From NCBI GenBank assembly GCA_949788275.1, contig OX460916.1, positions 620,001 through 684,000 on the forward strand: a stretch of 64,000 nucleotides of DNA, in the 5' to 3' direction. This document shows positions 15,902 to 23,338 of the stretch, piece after piece. The notes under the pieces were generated by a model. It was given only the letters and a program-made list of their open reading frames with translations. It did no database searches and was not told the origin of the DNA. The stretch comes from Weeksellaceae bacterium (GTDB lineage: Bacteria; Bacteroidota; Bacteroidia; Flavobacteriales; Weeksellaceae). Position 1 is the stretch's first letter, and each line of letters starts with the position of its first letter. Position numbers and translations under genes: made by a program.

Positions 15902-16702
15902 ATGGCAATTATTAAGCGCTCTATGTTTGACGCCTCCGTATTAGAAGGATTATGTCGTTCTATTGGGAGTACATCGGATGGATTGACAGGTACAGAAATT
16001 GGGCTAATCCTTTTGAATTCCAATATTCCAGATATTGACCCTCAAAACACAAAATGGAGAAGATTATATTCGGCTTTTGCTGATTGGCAAAATAAGAATC
16101 AATGTTCAAATCATATACTAAAATTTGTACAAGATGCATTGCAACCCGTAAGATACATCGGAAAAGAAGATGTATTTCATAATCGGAGATTGGAGGTAAA
16201 TAAGCGATTGGCTTTTCTTGGCACAGAGCTTACAGAGCAAGGCAAATTCAGATTGGTTGAAAAGGCCACAACAATTGCGGAGGCCGAACAACGTGCCAGC
16301 CGTTTGAAACACAAACTGGAAAATAGAAATGTTCATTCTGCGGTATTTGAATATTGCAAGGCCGAATTATTGGTTGAAAATTATTTTCATTCAGTCTTTG
16401 AGGCCACCAAAAGTATTGCTGACCGTTTAAGGGCAATGACTGGACTTTATGCAGATGGGAATGCTTTGGCGGAAACCTCATTTTCTACTAGTAATCCTTT
16501 GGTTAAAATCAACGATTTAAAAACAGATACAGACCGAAGCGAACATTTAGGGTTGTGCAACCTAATTAAAGGTGTCTTTGGTTTAATTAGGAACTCTACT
16601 GCACATGAGCCTAAAATTAAATTTGAAATTACGGAAGAAGAGGCTTTGGATGTTTTGAACACCATATCCTACATTCACAAAAGGCTGGATAAAGTCAAAT
16701 AA
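15902..16702 (+). CDS. TIGR02391 (Ymh) family protein with HEPN-type RNxxxH motif
   Basis: The 266-residue protein has an N-terminal helical part of about 130 residues (including TGTEIGLILLNSNIPDIDP) and a C-terminal TIGR02391/Ymh domain: HSAVFEYCKAELLVENYF, MTGLYADGNALAETSFS, then GVFGLIRNSTAHEP. R230-N231-x3-H235 in the last motif is the RNxxxH signature of HEPN ribonucleases. Ymh proteins are found near restriction and abortive-infection genes. As the last gene of the ABC-3C operon it could be a second, RNA-cutting effector. Catalysis is inferred from the motif alone. Confidence 0.78.
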   Translation: MAIIKRSMFDASVLEGLCRSIGSTSDGLTGTEIGLILLNSNIPDIDPQNTKWRRLYSAFADWQNKNQCSNHILKFVQDALQPVRYIGKEDVFHNRRLEVNKRLAFLGTELTEQGKFRLVEKATTIAEAEQRASRLKHKLENRNVHSAVFEYCKAELLVENYFHSVFEATKSIADRLRAMTGLYADGNALAETSFSTSNPLVKINDLKTDTDRSEHLGLCNLIKGVFGLIRNSTAHEPKIKFEITEEEALDVLNTISYIHKRLDKVK

Positions 16703-16706
16703 AAAC

Positions 16707-16738
16707 ATTGGGGAGTTTGCTCACACAAACTCCCCAAT
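16707..16738 (+). terminator. Hairpin at the end of the ABC-3C operon
   Basis: A perfect 13-bp inverted repeat (ATTGGGGAGTTTG / CAAACTCCCCAAT) with a 6-nt loop starts 5 bp after the stop of the Ymh gene. It has no clear T run on the plus strand. Its right half also encodes the last residues of the traD-like fragment on the other strand. Confidence 0.65.
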
Positions 16739-16878
16739 ATCAAAATCACCCACATCATATTTCCGCAAATCGGAAGAACTGAAATCTGTTTCGGCGGAGA
16801 GGCTCTTATCCAACAACTCTGCAATCCTTTGCGAAGCGCCCCCCATTGAGTTTTCGAGCAGACTAAACAATTTCTTTC
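16721..16878 (-). pseudogene. C-terminal fragment of a conjugative-transposon gene, probably traD
   Basis: An open frame of about 50 codons on the minus strand ends in SDLRKYDVGDFDIGEFV and is preceded by LFSLLENSMGGASQRIAELLDKSLS. It is cut by the 81-bp repeat at its 5' side. The tail resembles what I recall of TraD from Bacteroidetes conjugative elements, and traD normally precedes traE, which fits the position and strand. Identity rests on recall plus synteny and is tentative; that it is a truncated coding frame is more certain. Confidence 0.5.
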
Positions 16879-16959
16879 CTTTCCGCACTCGCTTTTCAGT
16901 TCCGTTTCACTTCACCAAAAAGCTCAAACAAATGCTTCAATCCCTTACGCAAAGAAGGG
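16879..16959 (+). repeat. 81-bp direct repeat, right copy
   Basis: Identical over all 81 bases to 10421-10501 and in the same orientation. Unlike the left copy it lacks the preceding GGGCGT-hairpin-GGCGG part, so it begins inside the repeat element. It marks the right edge of the conjugative-element scar. Confidence 0.9.
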
Positions 16960-17020
16960 GGAAATAGAAATAAAGCAGAAATAGATTTAAATCACCCTAT
17001 TTTCAAATTACCCCACTGCC

Positions 17021-17130
17021 TTGCAGCAGGGATAGCAGCGGCATCCTTTGCTGCCACCTTTTGTCGACTTTAACCGAGATGCTTTTGCAGCAAAGATAGA
17101 GCGAATAGCCCGGCGCGTAGCGGCTGCCCA
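17021..17130 (-). repeat. Intergenic hairpin repeat of the GGGC...GGGCTATTCGC class
   Basis: Read on the minus strand: GGGCAGCCGCTACGCGCCGGG, then GGGCTATTCGCTCTATCTTTGC, an unrelated middle of about 35 bp, and GCAAAGGATGCCGCTGCTATCCCT. The same blocks in the same order recur at 37221-37328. It occupies most of the 269-bp gap between the 81-bp repeat and the amide hydrolase gene. Confidence 0.75.
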
Positions 17131-17228
17131 ACTATTTAAAAAGAAGCATAATTAAAATACAACATATACCATATTAGTTTATTACCTTTATAGAACTGAG
17201 CTGTCAGTGCAACTTAAAATATTAGATT

Positions 17229-18284
17229 ATGAAAAAAACGTCTCATTTATTTTCAAAAATTGCTTTAGCCGTCCTATTTACCGGTTTAACCGTTGATGCA
17301 TCTGCTTGTACACGTGTTGTTTACAAAGGACCCGAAAACACCATTATGACGGCCCGTTCTATGGACTGGAAAGATGAAATTGCCGCCAATCTATGGACAT
17401 TTCCCCGTGGTATCGCCCGTGAAGGGAATGTGGGTCCAAACTCGATTAAGTGGACGTCAAAATATGGTAGCGTAATTGCCACCGCTTGGGATATTGCTAC
17501 GGCTGATGGAATGAACGAGAAGGGATTGGTAGCTAATATTCTTTGGCTCGTCGAATCTAAATACCCTGCCTTTAATCCGAAAGGCCACGAGAAAGGCCTA
17601 ACCATTGCGGCGTGGGCACAATATGTCTTGGATAATTTTGCCACCGTAGACGAAGCGGTAAAAGAATTGCGTAAAGAGAAATTTGTCGTGGTATCCGATT
17701 ATATTCCAGGGACACAAAAATTTAGTACGCTCCATTTGTCTATTTCAGACGAAACAGGCGATAACGCTATCTTCGAATACATCAATGGCAAGCTAGTTAT
17801 TCACCACGATCCGTCCTATACCGTTATGACCAACTCGCCTGTTTTCGAACAGCAATTGGCCATTAATAAATACTGGGAAGGAATTCCAGGAACCATTATG
17901 TTACCAGGGACCAATCGTGCAGCCGATCGCTTTGTGCGCGCATCCTACTATATGCAAGCCATCCCCCAAACCACCGATACCCGTACAGCCATAGCGAGTG
18001 TATTTAGTGTGATCCGAAATTGTTCTGTTCCCTATGGAATCTCTTCGGCCGAAGAACCTAATATTTCTTCGACGCGTTGGCGTTCGGTATCCGATCATAA
18101 AAACAAAGTGTATTATTTTGAAACAGTGGTTACACCAAATACGTTATGGGTCGATTTAAAAAAGATCGATTTTAACCAAAAAGCCTCGGTTAAAAAACTA
18201 GACCTATCCAATAACAAAGTCTATGCTGGTGAGACCTCTGGTCAATTTGTAACCACAAAAGCATTTACATTTGTCGGTATATAA
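17229..18284 (+). CDS. Linear amide C-N hydrolase (choloylglycine hydrolase/penicillin V acylase family)
   Basis: The 351-residue protein is an Ntn hydrolase. A signal peptide ends in DASA so that Cys27 (ACTRVVYKGPENTIMTARSMDW) becomes the N-terminal nucleophile. Other family residues follow: TADGMNEKGLVANILWL (oxyanion region), NDxIFEY-like GDNAIFEYINGKLVIHHDPSYTVMTNSP, and NISSTRWRSVSDHKNKVYYFET with the catalytic Asn/Arg. It should hydrolyse an amide such as an N-acyl homoserine lactone, bile-salt conjugate or penicillin V in the periplasm; the true substrate is unknown. It is a single gene followed by a terminator. Confidence 0.9.
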   Translation: MKKTSHLFSKIALAVLFTGLTVDASACTRVVYKGPENTIMTARSMDWKDEIAANLWTFPRGIAREGNVGPNSIKWTSKYGSVIATAWDIATADGMNEKGLVANILWLVESKYPAFNPKGHEKGLTIAAWAQYVLDNFATVDEAVKELRKEKFVVVSDYIPGTQKFSTLHLSISDETGDNAIFEYINGKLVIHHDPSYTVMTNSPVFEQQLAINKYWEGIPGTIMLPGTNRAADRFVRASYYMQAIPQTTDTRTAIASVFSVIRNCSVPYGISSAEEPNISSTRWRSVSDHKNKVYYFETVVTPNTLWVDLKKIDFNQKASVKKLDLSNNKVYAGETSGQFVTTKAFTFVGI

Positions 18285-18303
18285 AATAAAACAATGATAT
18301 GTT

Positions 18304-18335
18304 AATCCTGTTACCTCTTGGAACAGGATTTTTTT
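18304..18335 (+). terminator. Terminator after the amide hydrolase gene
   Basis: AATCCTGTT pairs with AACAGGATT across a 9-nt loop and is followed by a T run. As at the tRNA cluster, it is directly joined to a hairpin repeat. Confidence 0.85.
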
Positions 18336-18460
18336 ATGGGCGTACCTTTTTTTATAGTTCATCACTATAAAAAAAGGCGGGCTTTTCGCACTCGCTTTTC
18401 GGTTGCGTTTCACTTCACCAAAAAGCTCAAACAAATGCTTCAATCCCTTACGCAGAAAGG
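18336..18460 (+). repeat. Flavobacterial intergenic hairpin repeat, copy B
   Basis: ATGGGCGT is followed by a perfect 14-bp inverted repeat with a 5-nt loop (arms 18345-18358 and 18364-18377), then GGCGGGCTTTTCGCACTCGC and a tail nearly identical to copy A, ending at the GCTTCAATCCCTTACGCA block. The hairpin arms share no sequence with those of copy A although each set is perfectly self-complementary. The remaining gap up to 18621 shows nothing I can identify. Confidence 0.85.
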
Positions 18461-18621
18461 CTTTTTAGTCACTATTGTATTTACATTCAGTGGTGCTAAC
18501 GCATACTCTCTTATTGAACGACCCACTTTTTTATACTCGAAAATACTTGTTTTTCCCGTCGTTATAGAAAATGCAGTACATTAGAAATCACTTAATTATG
18601 TACTAGTTAAAAGATTGAGAA

Positions 18622-19521
18622 ATGAATCATTTAGTCGATGTTGACAATGTGTACCTATCCTTAAATCAACAACTGCTTCTTCATCAGGTATCGTTTCGTG
18701 TGAAAAAAGGAGAAGTCTTTGCTGTTTTGGGTGCTAATGGAGCCGGAAAATCCTTATTGCTCGATTGTATTGCCGGAAATTTAGCGCATTCAGGCCATAT
18801 CCGGTTTTACTTTGGCAATGGATTAGGACTCGATAAACAAAAATTAGGCTGCTTATTCAATCATTTTACATCCATTCCACTGCTGCGCGTTAAAGAAATC
18901 ATTCAATGGCTATCGGTTATCTATAACAAACCCATCAACCACCCATTAATCAATCAATTAAACCTAAGGCCATTATTCAATAAACCGCTAGAAGTCCTCT
19001 CAAAAGGAGAAAATAAAAAAGTGGGTATTTACAGTGCCTTGTTTCATGAACCCGTTTTGGCTTTACTCGACGAGCCTACCGACGGTCTAGACCCTTCTAC
19101 ACGGTCTGCCTTTTGGGCATTAATCGCCCGATCTTCCACCACGATTATTTTAACAACTCATTTGTGGAATGAAGTCGAAAAAACAGCCAATCGAATCGTC
19201 TTCATCGACCAAGGTCATCTTCTAAATTCACCGACCACTCCCATGACCTTATTAAACGAAATGGTTCCCTTTAAAGGTAAAATAGTGGTGGAACAGCATT
19301 TATTCACGGTTCCCCTTTTTCACTCCTTAGAAGAAGGAATCTATTATATAGCAGATGTAGACGGAGAAAAGAGCTATTTGTATTTTACGACAGACGACCA
19401 AAAGAAGCGACTAGTCGACTTCTTAACCAATGAAAATAATATACACTATTCTGTTCAAGGAATTAACCTTCAAGATGGTTATCTCATGCTGCGGCATAAA
19501 AATAAATCCTATGAGACTTAA
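18622..19521 (+). CDS. ABC transporter ATP-binding protein
   Basis: The 299-residue ABC ATPase has a Walker A (GANGAGKS), a signature-like VLSKGENKKVGIYSAL, a Walker B with D-loop (LALLDEPTDGLDPSTR), and the H-loop in TTIILTTHLWNEVEKTANRI. It has the CcmA/DrrA-type subfamily layout with a C-terminal extension of about 80 residues. It pairs with the ABC-2 permease gene that overlaps its 3' end by 11 bp. The substrate is unknown. Confidence 0.9.
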   Translation: MNHLVDVDNVYLSLNQQLLLHQVSFRVKKGEVFAVLGANGAGKSLLLDCIAGNLAHSGHIRFYFGNGLGLDKQKLGCLFNHFTSIPLLRVKEIIQWLSVIYNKPINHPLINQLNLRPLFNKPLEVLSKGENKKVGIYSALFHEPVLALLDEPTDGLDPSTRSAFWALIARSSTTIILTTHLWNEVEKTANRIVFIDQGHLLNSPTTPMTLLNEMVPFKGKIVVEQHLFTVPLFHSLEEGIYYIADVDGEKSYLYFTTDDQKKRLVDFLTNENNIHYSVQGINLQDGYLMLRHKNKSYET

Positions 19522-20233
19522 ATCACTTACAGCGACGTTTTATTATCAGTTTTTGTCTTCACTTCGCAGTTGGCAGTCCATCTTTTTTACCATTTTTCTA
19601 ACGCCCATTTTATTGGTTGTCTTTGGTTATGCTTTTAACATGAATAGCGACTACATCCAGTTCTTTTTACCCGGCATGATTGCCGCAACAATTTGTTCAG
19701 ATGCTCTTTATGCCGTGGGGCCCGTCATAAAAAGTTATTACCATACAGGTGTAATCAAATATTTTAAAAATTATGCCCCCAACATAACCTACCTCTTTTT
19801 TGGTTTTATAGCCACCCGACTCGTTTTTGTAATTAGCGCCACCACATTATTAATCGCTTTAGCTTATTTACTATTCGGCTTTAGGCCAAGTATTCAAGAA
19901 TTAGGGCGATACGCCATAGGAAGCGTTCTTATTTTTTCAATTTACTCCTTCATCGCTTTGTCCATTTCATTTAGTGGCTTAAAAGACAACAAAGATCAGA
20001 ATATCATCAGTTTTTACTATTTAATCACGATCTTCTTAACCGATTGTTTTTTTCAATTATCCAAAGCCAATGCATTCTTTGAAATCATCGGTTATCTATT
20101 TCCAATGAAATACATTTTACGCTTTATGCGGGGCGAAAACACCTATTTAATTCATAGCCTTTTATGGCTATTGCTAACCTATACAGTGTTTTATGTGCTG
20201 ATTCATAGCAAGCAACCCGATCGTTCATTATAG
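19511..20233 (+). CDS. ABC-2 type transporter permease
   Basis: The 240-residue protein has six predicted membrane segments and the ABC-2 core (FLTPILLVVFGYAFN, then FFLPGMIAATICSDALYAVGPVIKSYYHTGVIKY). I start it at the ATG at 19511 (MRLKSLTATFYYQF); the longer frame begins inside the ATPase gene and adds no sensible sequence. It forms a two-gene exporter with the upstream ATPase. Its 3' end converges on the VOC gene 12 bp away. Confidence 0.85.
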   Translation: MRLKSLTATFYYQFLSSLRSWQSIFFTIFLTPILLVVFGYAFNMNSDYIQFFLPGMIAATICSDALYAVGPVIKSYYHTGVIKYFKNYAPNITYLFFGFIATRLVFVISATTLLIALAYLLFGFRPSIQELGRYAIGSVLIFSIYSFIALSISFSGLKDNKDQNIISFYYLITIFLTDCFFQLSKANAFFEIIGYLFPMKYILRFMRGENTYLIHSLLWLLLTYTVFYVLIHSKQPDRSL

Positions 20234-20245
20234 CGCAGAAATAAA

Positions 20246-20674
20246 CTAGTCAACCACCTCCACAAAGCGCAATAAATAGCCATCTGGGTCTTGAATTAAA
20301 CATTGCGCCTGCGTTGTTGATTGACCATTAGCCATGGTATATGTCTTTACTTCTCGTTCTTCGTAAAAAGGGTAGTGCTTGTGTCTTAACGCATTTTCAA
20401 TCGGCGTTAATGAAGATACTTCCATCTGAAAATTAATCCCTCGACCAAGTGGATAGTCAAGGGGACCTGTATTCCAACCATCGTCCTGATACTCCTCCAG
20501 CATCAATTGAATGTTCTCTTCCAGTGTAATGTAAGCAAAAGAAGGATTTTGACGCTGATAGCGTATTTTAAAGCCCAACAGTTCGGTATAAAAAGCAACC
20601 GATTTGTCAAAGTCAAAAACGGTTAACTCAGGCACCATTACATTCCATGGGAATGCAGAAGAATCTTCTCTCAT
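20246..20674 (-). CDS. VOC family (glyoxalase/bleomycin-resistance-like) protein
   Basis: The 142-residue protein shows two beta-alpha-beta-beta-beta units of the vicinal-oxygen-chelate fold: VPELTVFDFDKSVAFYTELLGFKIRYQ and, C-terminally, AQCLIQDPDGYLLRFVEV. The layout resembles bleomycin-binding proteins (IQLMLEEY, LGRGINFQMEV). Metal ligands are not clear, so it could be a binding protein or a lyase. Its start overlaps the stop of the SRPBCC gene by 4 bp. Confidence 0.85.
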   Translation of the reverse strand: MREDSSAFPWNVMVPELTVFDFDKSVAFYTELLGFKIRYQRQNPSFAYITLEENIQLMLEEYQDDGWNTGPLDYPLGRGINFQMEVSSLTPIENALRHKHYPFYEEREVKTYTMANGQSTTQAQCLIQDPDGYLLRFVEVVD

Positions 20675-21090
20675 AATTGTGTGTTCTGTTCTAAAAAGTG
20701 TTTAATAGCAATCAGCATAGCCTTCCATGCATTTTGGCTATGGCATCGTTCGGTTTCATCGATAAAATTTTCTCCTTTAAGTGTTAATAGGGTCGAATTT
20801 GCCAAAGAAGGTAAGAGTTCAAACGTGAGTTTTAACCGATGAGTTTTATGGTCTTTGACGTACCAATAACCTAATTTTTTCTGGGGTTCTAAATCACATA
20901 GAATCGCACAATCAACAGTTCGCTGATTGGGGGAATCAGAAATAAAATAAATGGTTTCGCCTATCTTCAAATCCTTGTAGTACATCTGAATAGAAGGGAA
21001 GCAGGCATTGAAACAATCTGCTGAAATTAAAAAGTTCCATACATTACTCACTTCGGTAGCAATAGTCATTTTTTCAGTAACATTTTCCAT
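20671..21090 (-). CDS. SRPBCC (START/AHSA1-like) family protein
   Basis: The protein is about 139 residues from the ATG at 21090 (MENVTEKMTIATEVSNVWNFL). It shows the SRPBCC pattern: an N-terminal strand and helix with VWNFLISADCFNACFPSI, a run of strands with LKIGETIYFISD and KKLGYWYVKD, and a C-terminal helix SQNAWKAMLIAIKHFLEQ. Members bind hydrophobic ligands. A frame extended to 21141 is possible but its N-terminus looks non-coding. It is coupled to the VOC gene by a 4-bp overlap. Confidence 0.7.
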   Translation of the reverse strand: MENVTEKMTIATEVSNVWNFLISADCFNACFPSIQMYYKDLKIGETIYFISDSPNQRTVDCAILCDLEPQKKLGYWYVKDHKTHRLKLTFELLPSLANSTLLTLKGENFIDETERCHSQNAWKAMLIAIKHFLEQNTQL

Positions 21091-21155
21091 TATTGTATCG
21101 GTTGTATGGGAGTGACTTAAAGACGAAATATCGGAGAGCAAGTCTATTTTTAGGT

Positions 21156-21632
21156 TTAAAACGGAATTAGAATCCCGAAATTTACCCGAAAGCCCTGTAA
21201 CGACTTAAATTCATTCGGTTCATCAAATTCAGCAGCATAACCCATCGTGTATTCCAGGTACCTGAATAGTTGAAACCCAATTTCAGGAGTGATAGTCCAA
21301 GGTGAAACATTGGTCCGAATTACATATTGAAAAAAAGGATGATTTGAGCCCATAAATCCTTGGTTATTCATGCTCTTAAAATTAAACAAATAACTTATTC
21401 CTAGTTCAGGAATAACAATCCATTTATCGCGCATATAACCTAAATGCGCATTCCCCATAACCTGAAAAGCATTGCGGTTATTTTGTTCAATAAGCATTCC
21501 GCCACCCACCTTTAGGTAATTACCACCCTGATTGACATAACTAAGACTAGCAATGGGTTGCACCCGTTCATACTGAGCCAAAACAACTACTGACCCAACC
21601 AATAATATCCATAGAAAGAGGTAGTTTTTCAT
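21156..21632 (-). CDS. Secreted or outer-membrane hypothetical protein
   Basis: The protein is about 158 residues from the ATG at 21632 (MKNYLFLWILLVGSVVVLAQYERVQ), which starts a good signal peptide; the longer frame lacks one. The mature part alternates hydrophobic and polar residues and ends in FRVNFGILIPF, which looks like a small eight-stranded outer-membrane barrel. I do not recognise the family. It precedes the SRPBCC-VOC pair on the same strand after a 65-bp gap. Confidence 0.6.
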   Translation of the reverse strand: MKNYLFLWILLVGSVVVLAQYERVQPIASLSYVNQGGNYLKVGGGMLIEQNNRNAFQVMGNAHLGYMRDKWIVIPELGISYLFNFKSMNNQGFMGSNHPFFQYVIRTNVSPWTITPEIGFQLFRYLEYTMGYAAEFDEPNEFKSLQGFRVNFGILIPF

Positions 21633-21729
21633 AAGAGAAAGATTTGAGTTTACGCCAACAAGATAATGATTTCTACGGTTCAATTTTAAGTATAATCTCA
21701 CTCATTCTAAATGTAGACATCAAAAAGAA

Positions 21730-21755
21730 AGGGAATCTGTAAAAACAAATTCCCT
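21730..21755 (-). terminator. Terminator after the lipocalin-like lipoprotein gene
   Basis: AGGGAAT pairs with ATTCCCT across a 12-nt loop, and the minus strand continues into a T-rich run. Confidence 0.55.
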
Positions 21756-21868
21756 ATATAGGCCTCACAATACTATCCGAAGATAATAATTGCTATCCTG
21801 AAGAACAAATATAAAAAAAAATACGTATAAAAAAAAATAAATCCCCGTGATGAGGTATTTTTCAACCG

Positions 21869-22330
21869 TTATTTCTTGTTAATCAATTCGTAATTGTATC
21901 GTGTCACAACACTATCCTCTTTACCATCTTCATCATAATCATAAATAAACTCGATAGAAAGTACCTTATTCGGTGATGTAAAGATCCTTACAAATCCTTC
22001 TTTAATTAAAACACCAACTCTAATTGAAATTTTATTGTCTTTAGCATGAATGGCATATGTTCCGTTTTCAATTTCTTCTCTGCAATCAAATATATCGACA
22101 TACTTATAAGTTAAATCTTTATTGAATTGAAGATAATCGAAACCGCAAGCTTCATGATCATCATAATCAATTTTATTATTATTGACGATTATTTCATAAG
22201 GTACCCATTTCCCAATGATGTCATTTTCTATATTATTAGATTGATTTTTAATAGTATCATCATCATTGTTATGGCACGATGCTAACAGTATGCATACAAT
22301 TACTAGACTAATATTGAGTATATTCTTCAT
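21869..22330 (-). CDS. Lipocalin-like lipoprotein
   Basis: The 153-residue protein has a lipoprotein signal (VIVCILLASC, Cys19). The remainder resembles the small lipocalin-like domains of Bacteroidetes: IIGKWVPYEIIVNNNKI, YLQFNKDLTYKYVDIFDC, ENGTYAIHAKDNKISI. The role is unknown; such proteins are often orphan outer-membrane lipoproteins. Confidence 0.7.
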   Translation of the reverse strand: MKNILNISLVIVCILLASCHNNDDDTIKNQSNNIENDIIGKWVPYEIIVNNNKIDYDDHEACGFDYLQFNKDLTYKYVDIFDCREEIENGTYAIHAKDNKISIRVGVLIKEGFVRIFTSPNKVLSIEFIYDYDEDGKEDSVVTRYNYELINKK

Positions 22331-22511
22331 ATATTATTGGAATGTTAATTACATGCAAATATACATTATTGTTTAAAAGAAACAGAATTTTGTGAACGTA
22401 ATTTAAACGATAGTTTTGGCGTTCTACTGTTCAAGTGTTCGTCCCCTTAACAAGACTATAGGCTTTTTATACGCACTTTCTACTTCGGTTAGCCTTATCA
22501 AAAGCTAAAAA

Positions 22512-22547
22512 AAGGCCTTGGACGTTTTATTGCGTCAAAGGCCTTTG
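22512..22547 (-). terminator. Terminator after the lipoprotein gene at 22579
   Basis: A 14-bp stem with one mismatch (AAAGGCCTTgGACG / CGTCaAAGGCCTTT) lies 32 bp after the stop codon and is followed on the minus strand by a T run. Confidence 0.8.
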
Positions 22548-22578
22548 AACAAAGTCGCTAATCTATGAATTAGGCGTT

Positions 22579-23040
22579 CTATTGTACCGAATCAGTTGTT
22601 TTTAAGTAATCACCTGCAATGCTCGCCCCGCCGCTACAGAAATAATTCAGAAGCCCACGATCTGCTTCTTGCGCTGGAGAAATGGTTAATTGATCCCCTG
22701 TGAATTTAAAAATAATCTTCTTGTTATCAGAAACAGCAACGTAGGTTGATGCATCTTGCTTTTCAGCAACCGCATCAAAGGTGCAAGTCGGTTTCTTTAT
22801 ATCCGCTCTAGAACGAATAGCAATTTTTATCACGCTATCATTGGTGTTTTCAATATTTACGGCTACCCAATCGGCACCTTGATCGCGTGTGGCAAAACCT
22901 TCAGACACGTAATTTCCAGTTACATTCACGTCAACAACTTGCACAATCGGTTTGTCTGCGCTTTCTTCTGCATTGGTTTTGGGTTCATTACAGCTTACTA
23001 AAGCGATAGTACTTAAACCAAGTATCATTAAATTTTTCAT
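22579..23040 (-). CDS. Hypothetical lipoprotein
   Basis: The 153-residue protein has a lipoprotein signal (LSTIALVSC, Cys17), an Ala/Glu-rich linker and a compact beta-rich domain (VTGNYVSEGFATRDQGADWVAV through IIFKFTGDQLTISPAQ). Two cysteines (PTCTFDAV and YFCSGG) could form a disulfide. I do not recognise a named family. Confidence 0.65.
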   Translation of the reverse strand: MKNLMILGLSTIALVSCNEPKTNAEESADKPIVQVVDVNVTGNYVSEGFATRDQGADWVAVNIENTNDSVIKIAIRSRADIKKPTCTFDAVAEKQDASTYVAVSDNKKIIFKFTGDQLTISPAQEADRGLLNYFCSGGASIAGDYLKTTDSVQ

Positions 23041-23338
23041 TTCTTTTTTTTAAGATTTTTCTCTGTTATGTACCAATACAAATTGTTGTCCAAAATAATA
23101 GAAAACAGTTTTTTTTTGAAATTAAATAAGTTATTCGTTTATCGTTTTGTCGTTCGAGATTCAAGTACCTCTTCGTAAATCTTAAAAGGATTCATCATTC
23201 GAAAATTCGATGTCGATGATTTCCTATCAAGCGTCTATTTTTTTAAAGCAAGATTCTCCGAAAAACTTCGGGCTGTTCAAAGGAATTGAAGTAATTTTGT
23301 GAGACAAATAAAATGGTTTAAAACAAGATAATCTACAT

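Noticed and set aside
10421-16959. 81-bp repeats as classical tRNA-type att sites of an intact integrative element
   Set aside because: The repeat is a common intergenic element, not the tRNA 3' end, and no integrase gene lies inside; a scar is more likely than an intact element.
17021-18460. CRISPR array
   Set aside because: The repeats here are few, long, widely spaced and in both orientations; there are no regular spacers and no cas genes.
18318-18584. 88-codon frame after the amide hydrolase gene
   Set aside because: It starts in the terminator and runs through the hairpin repeat. The similar frame at 10356 shows it arises from the repeat, not from a gene.
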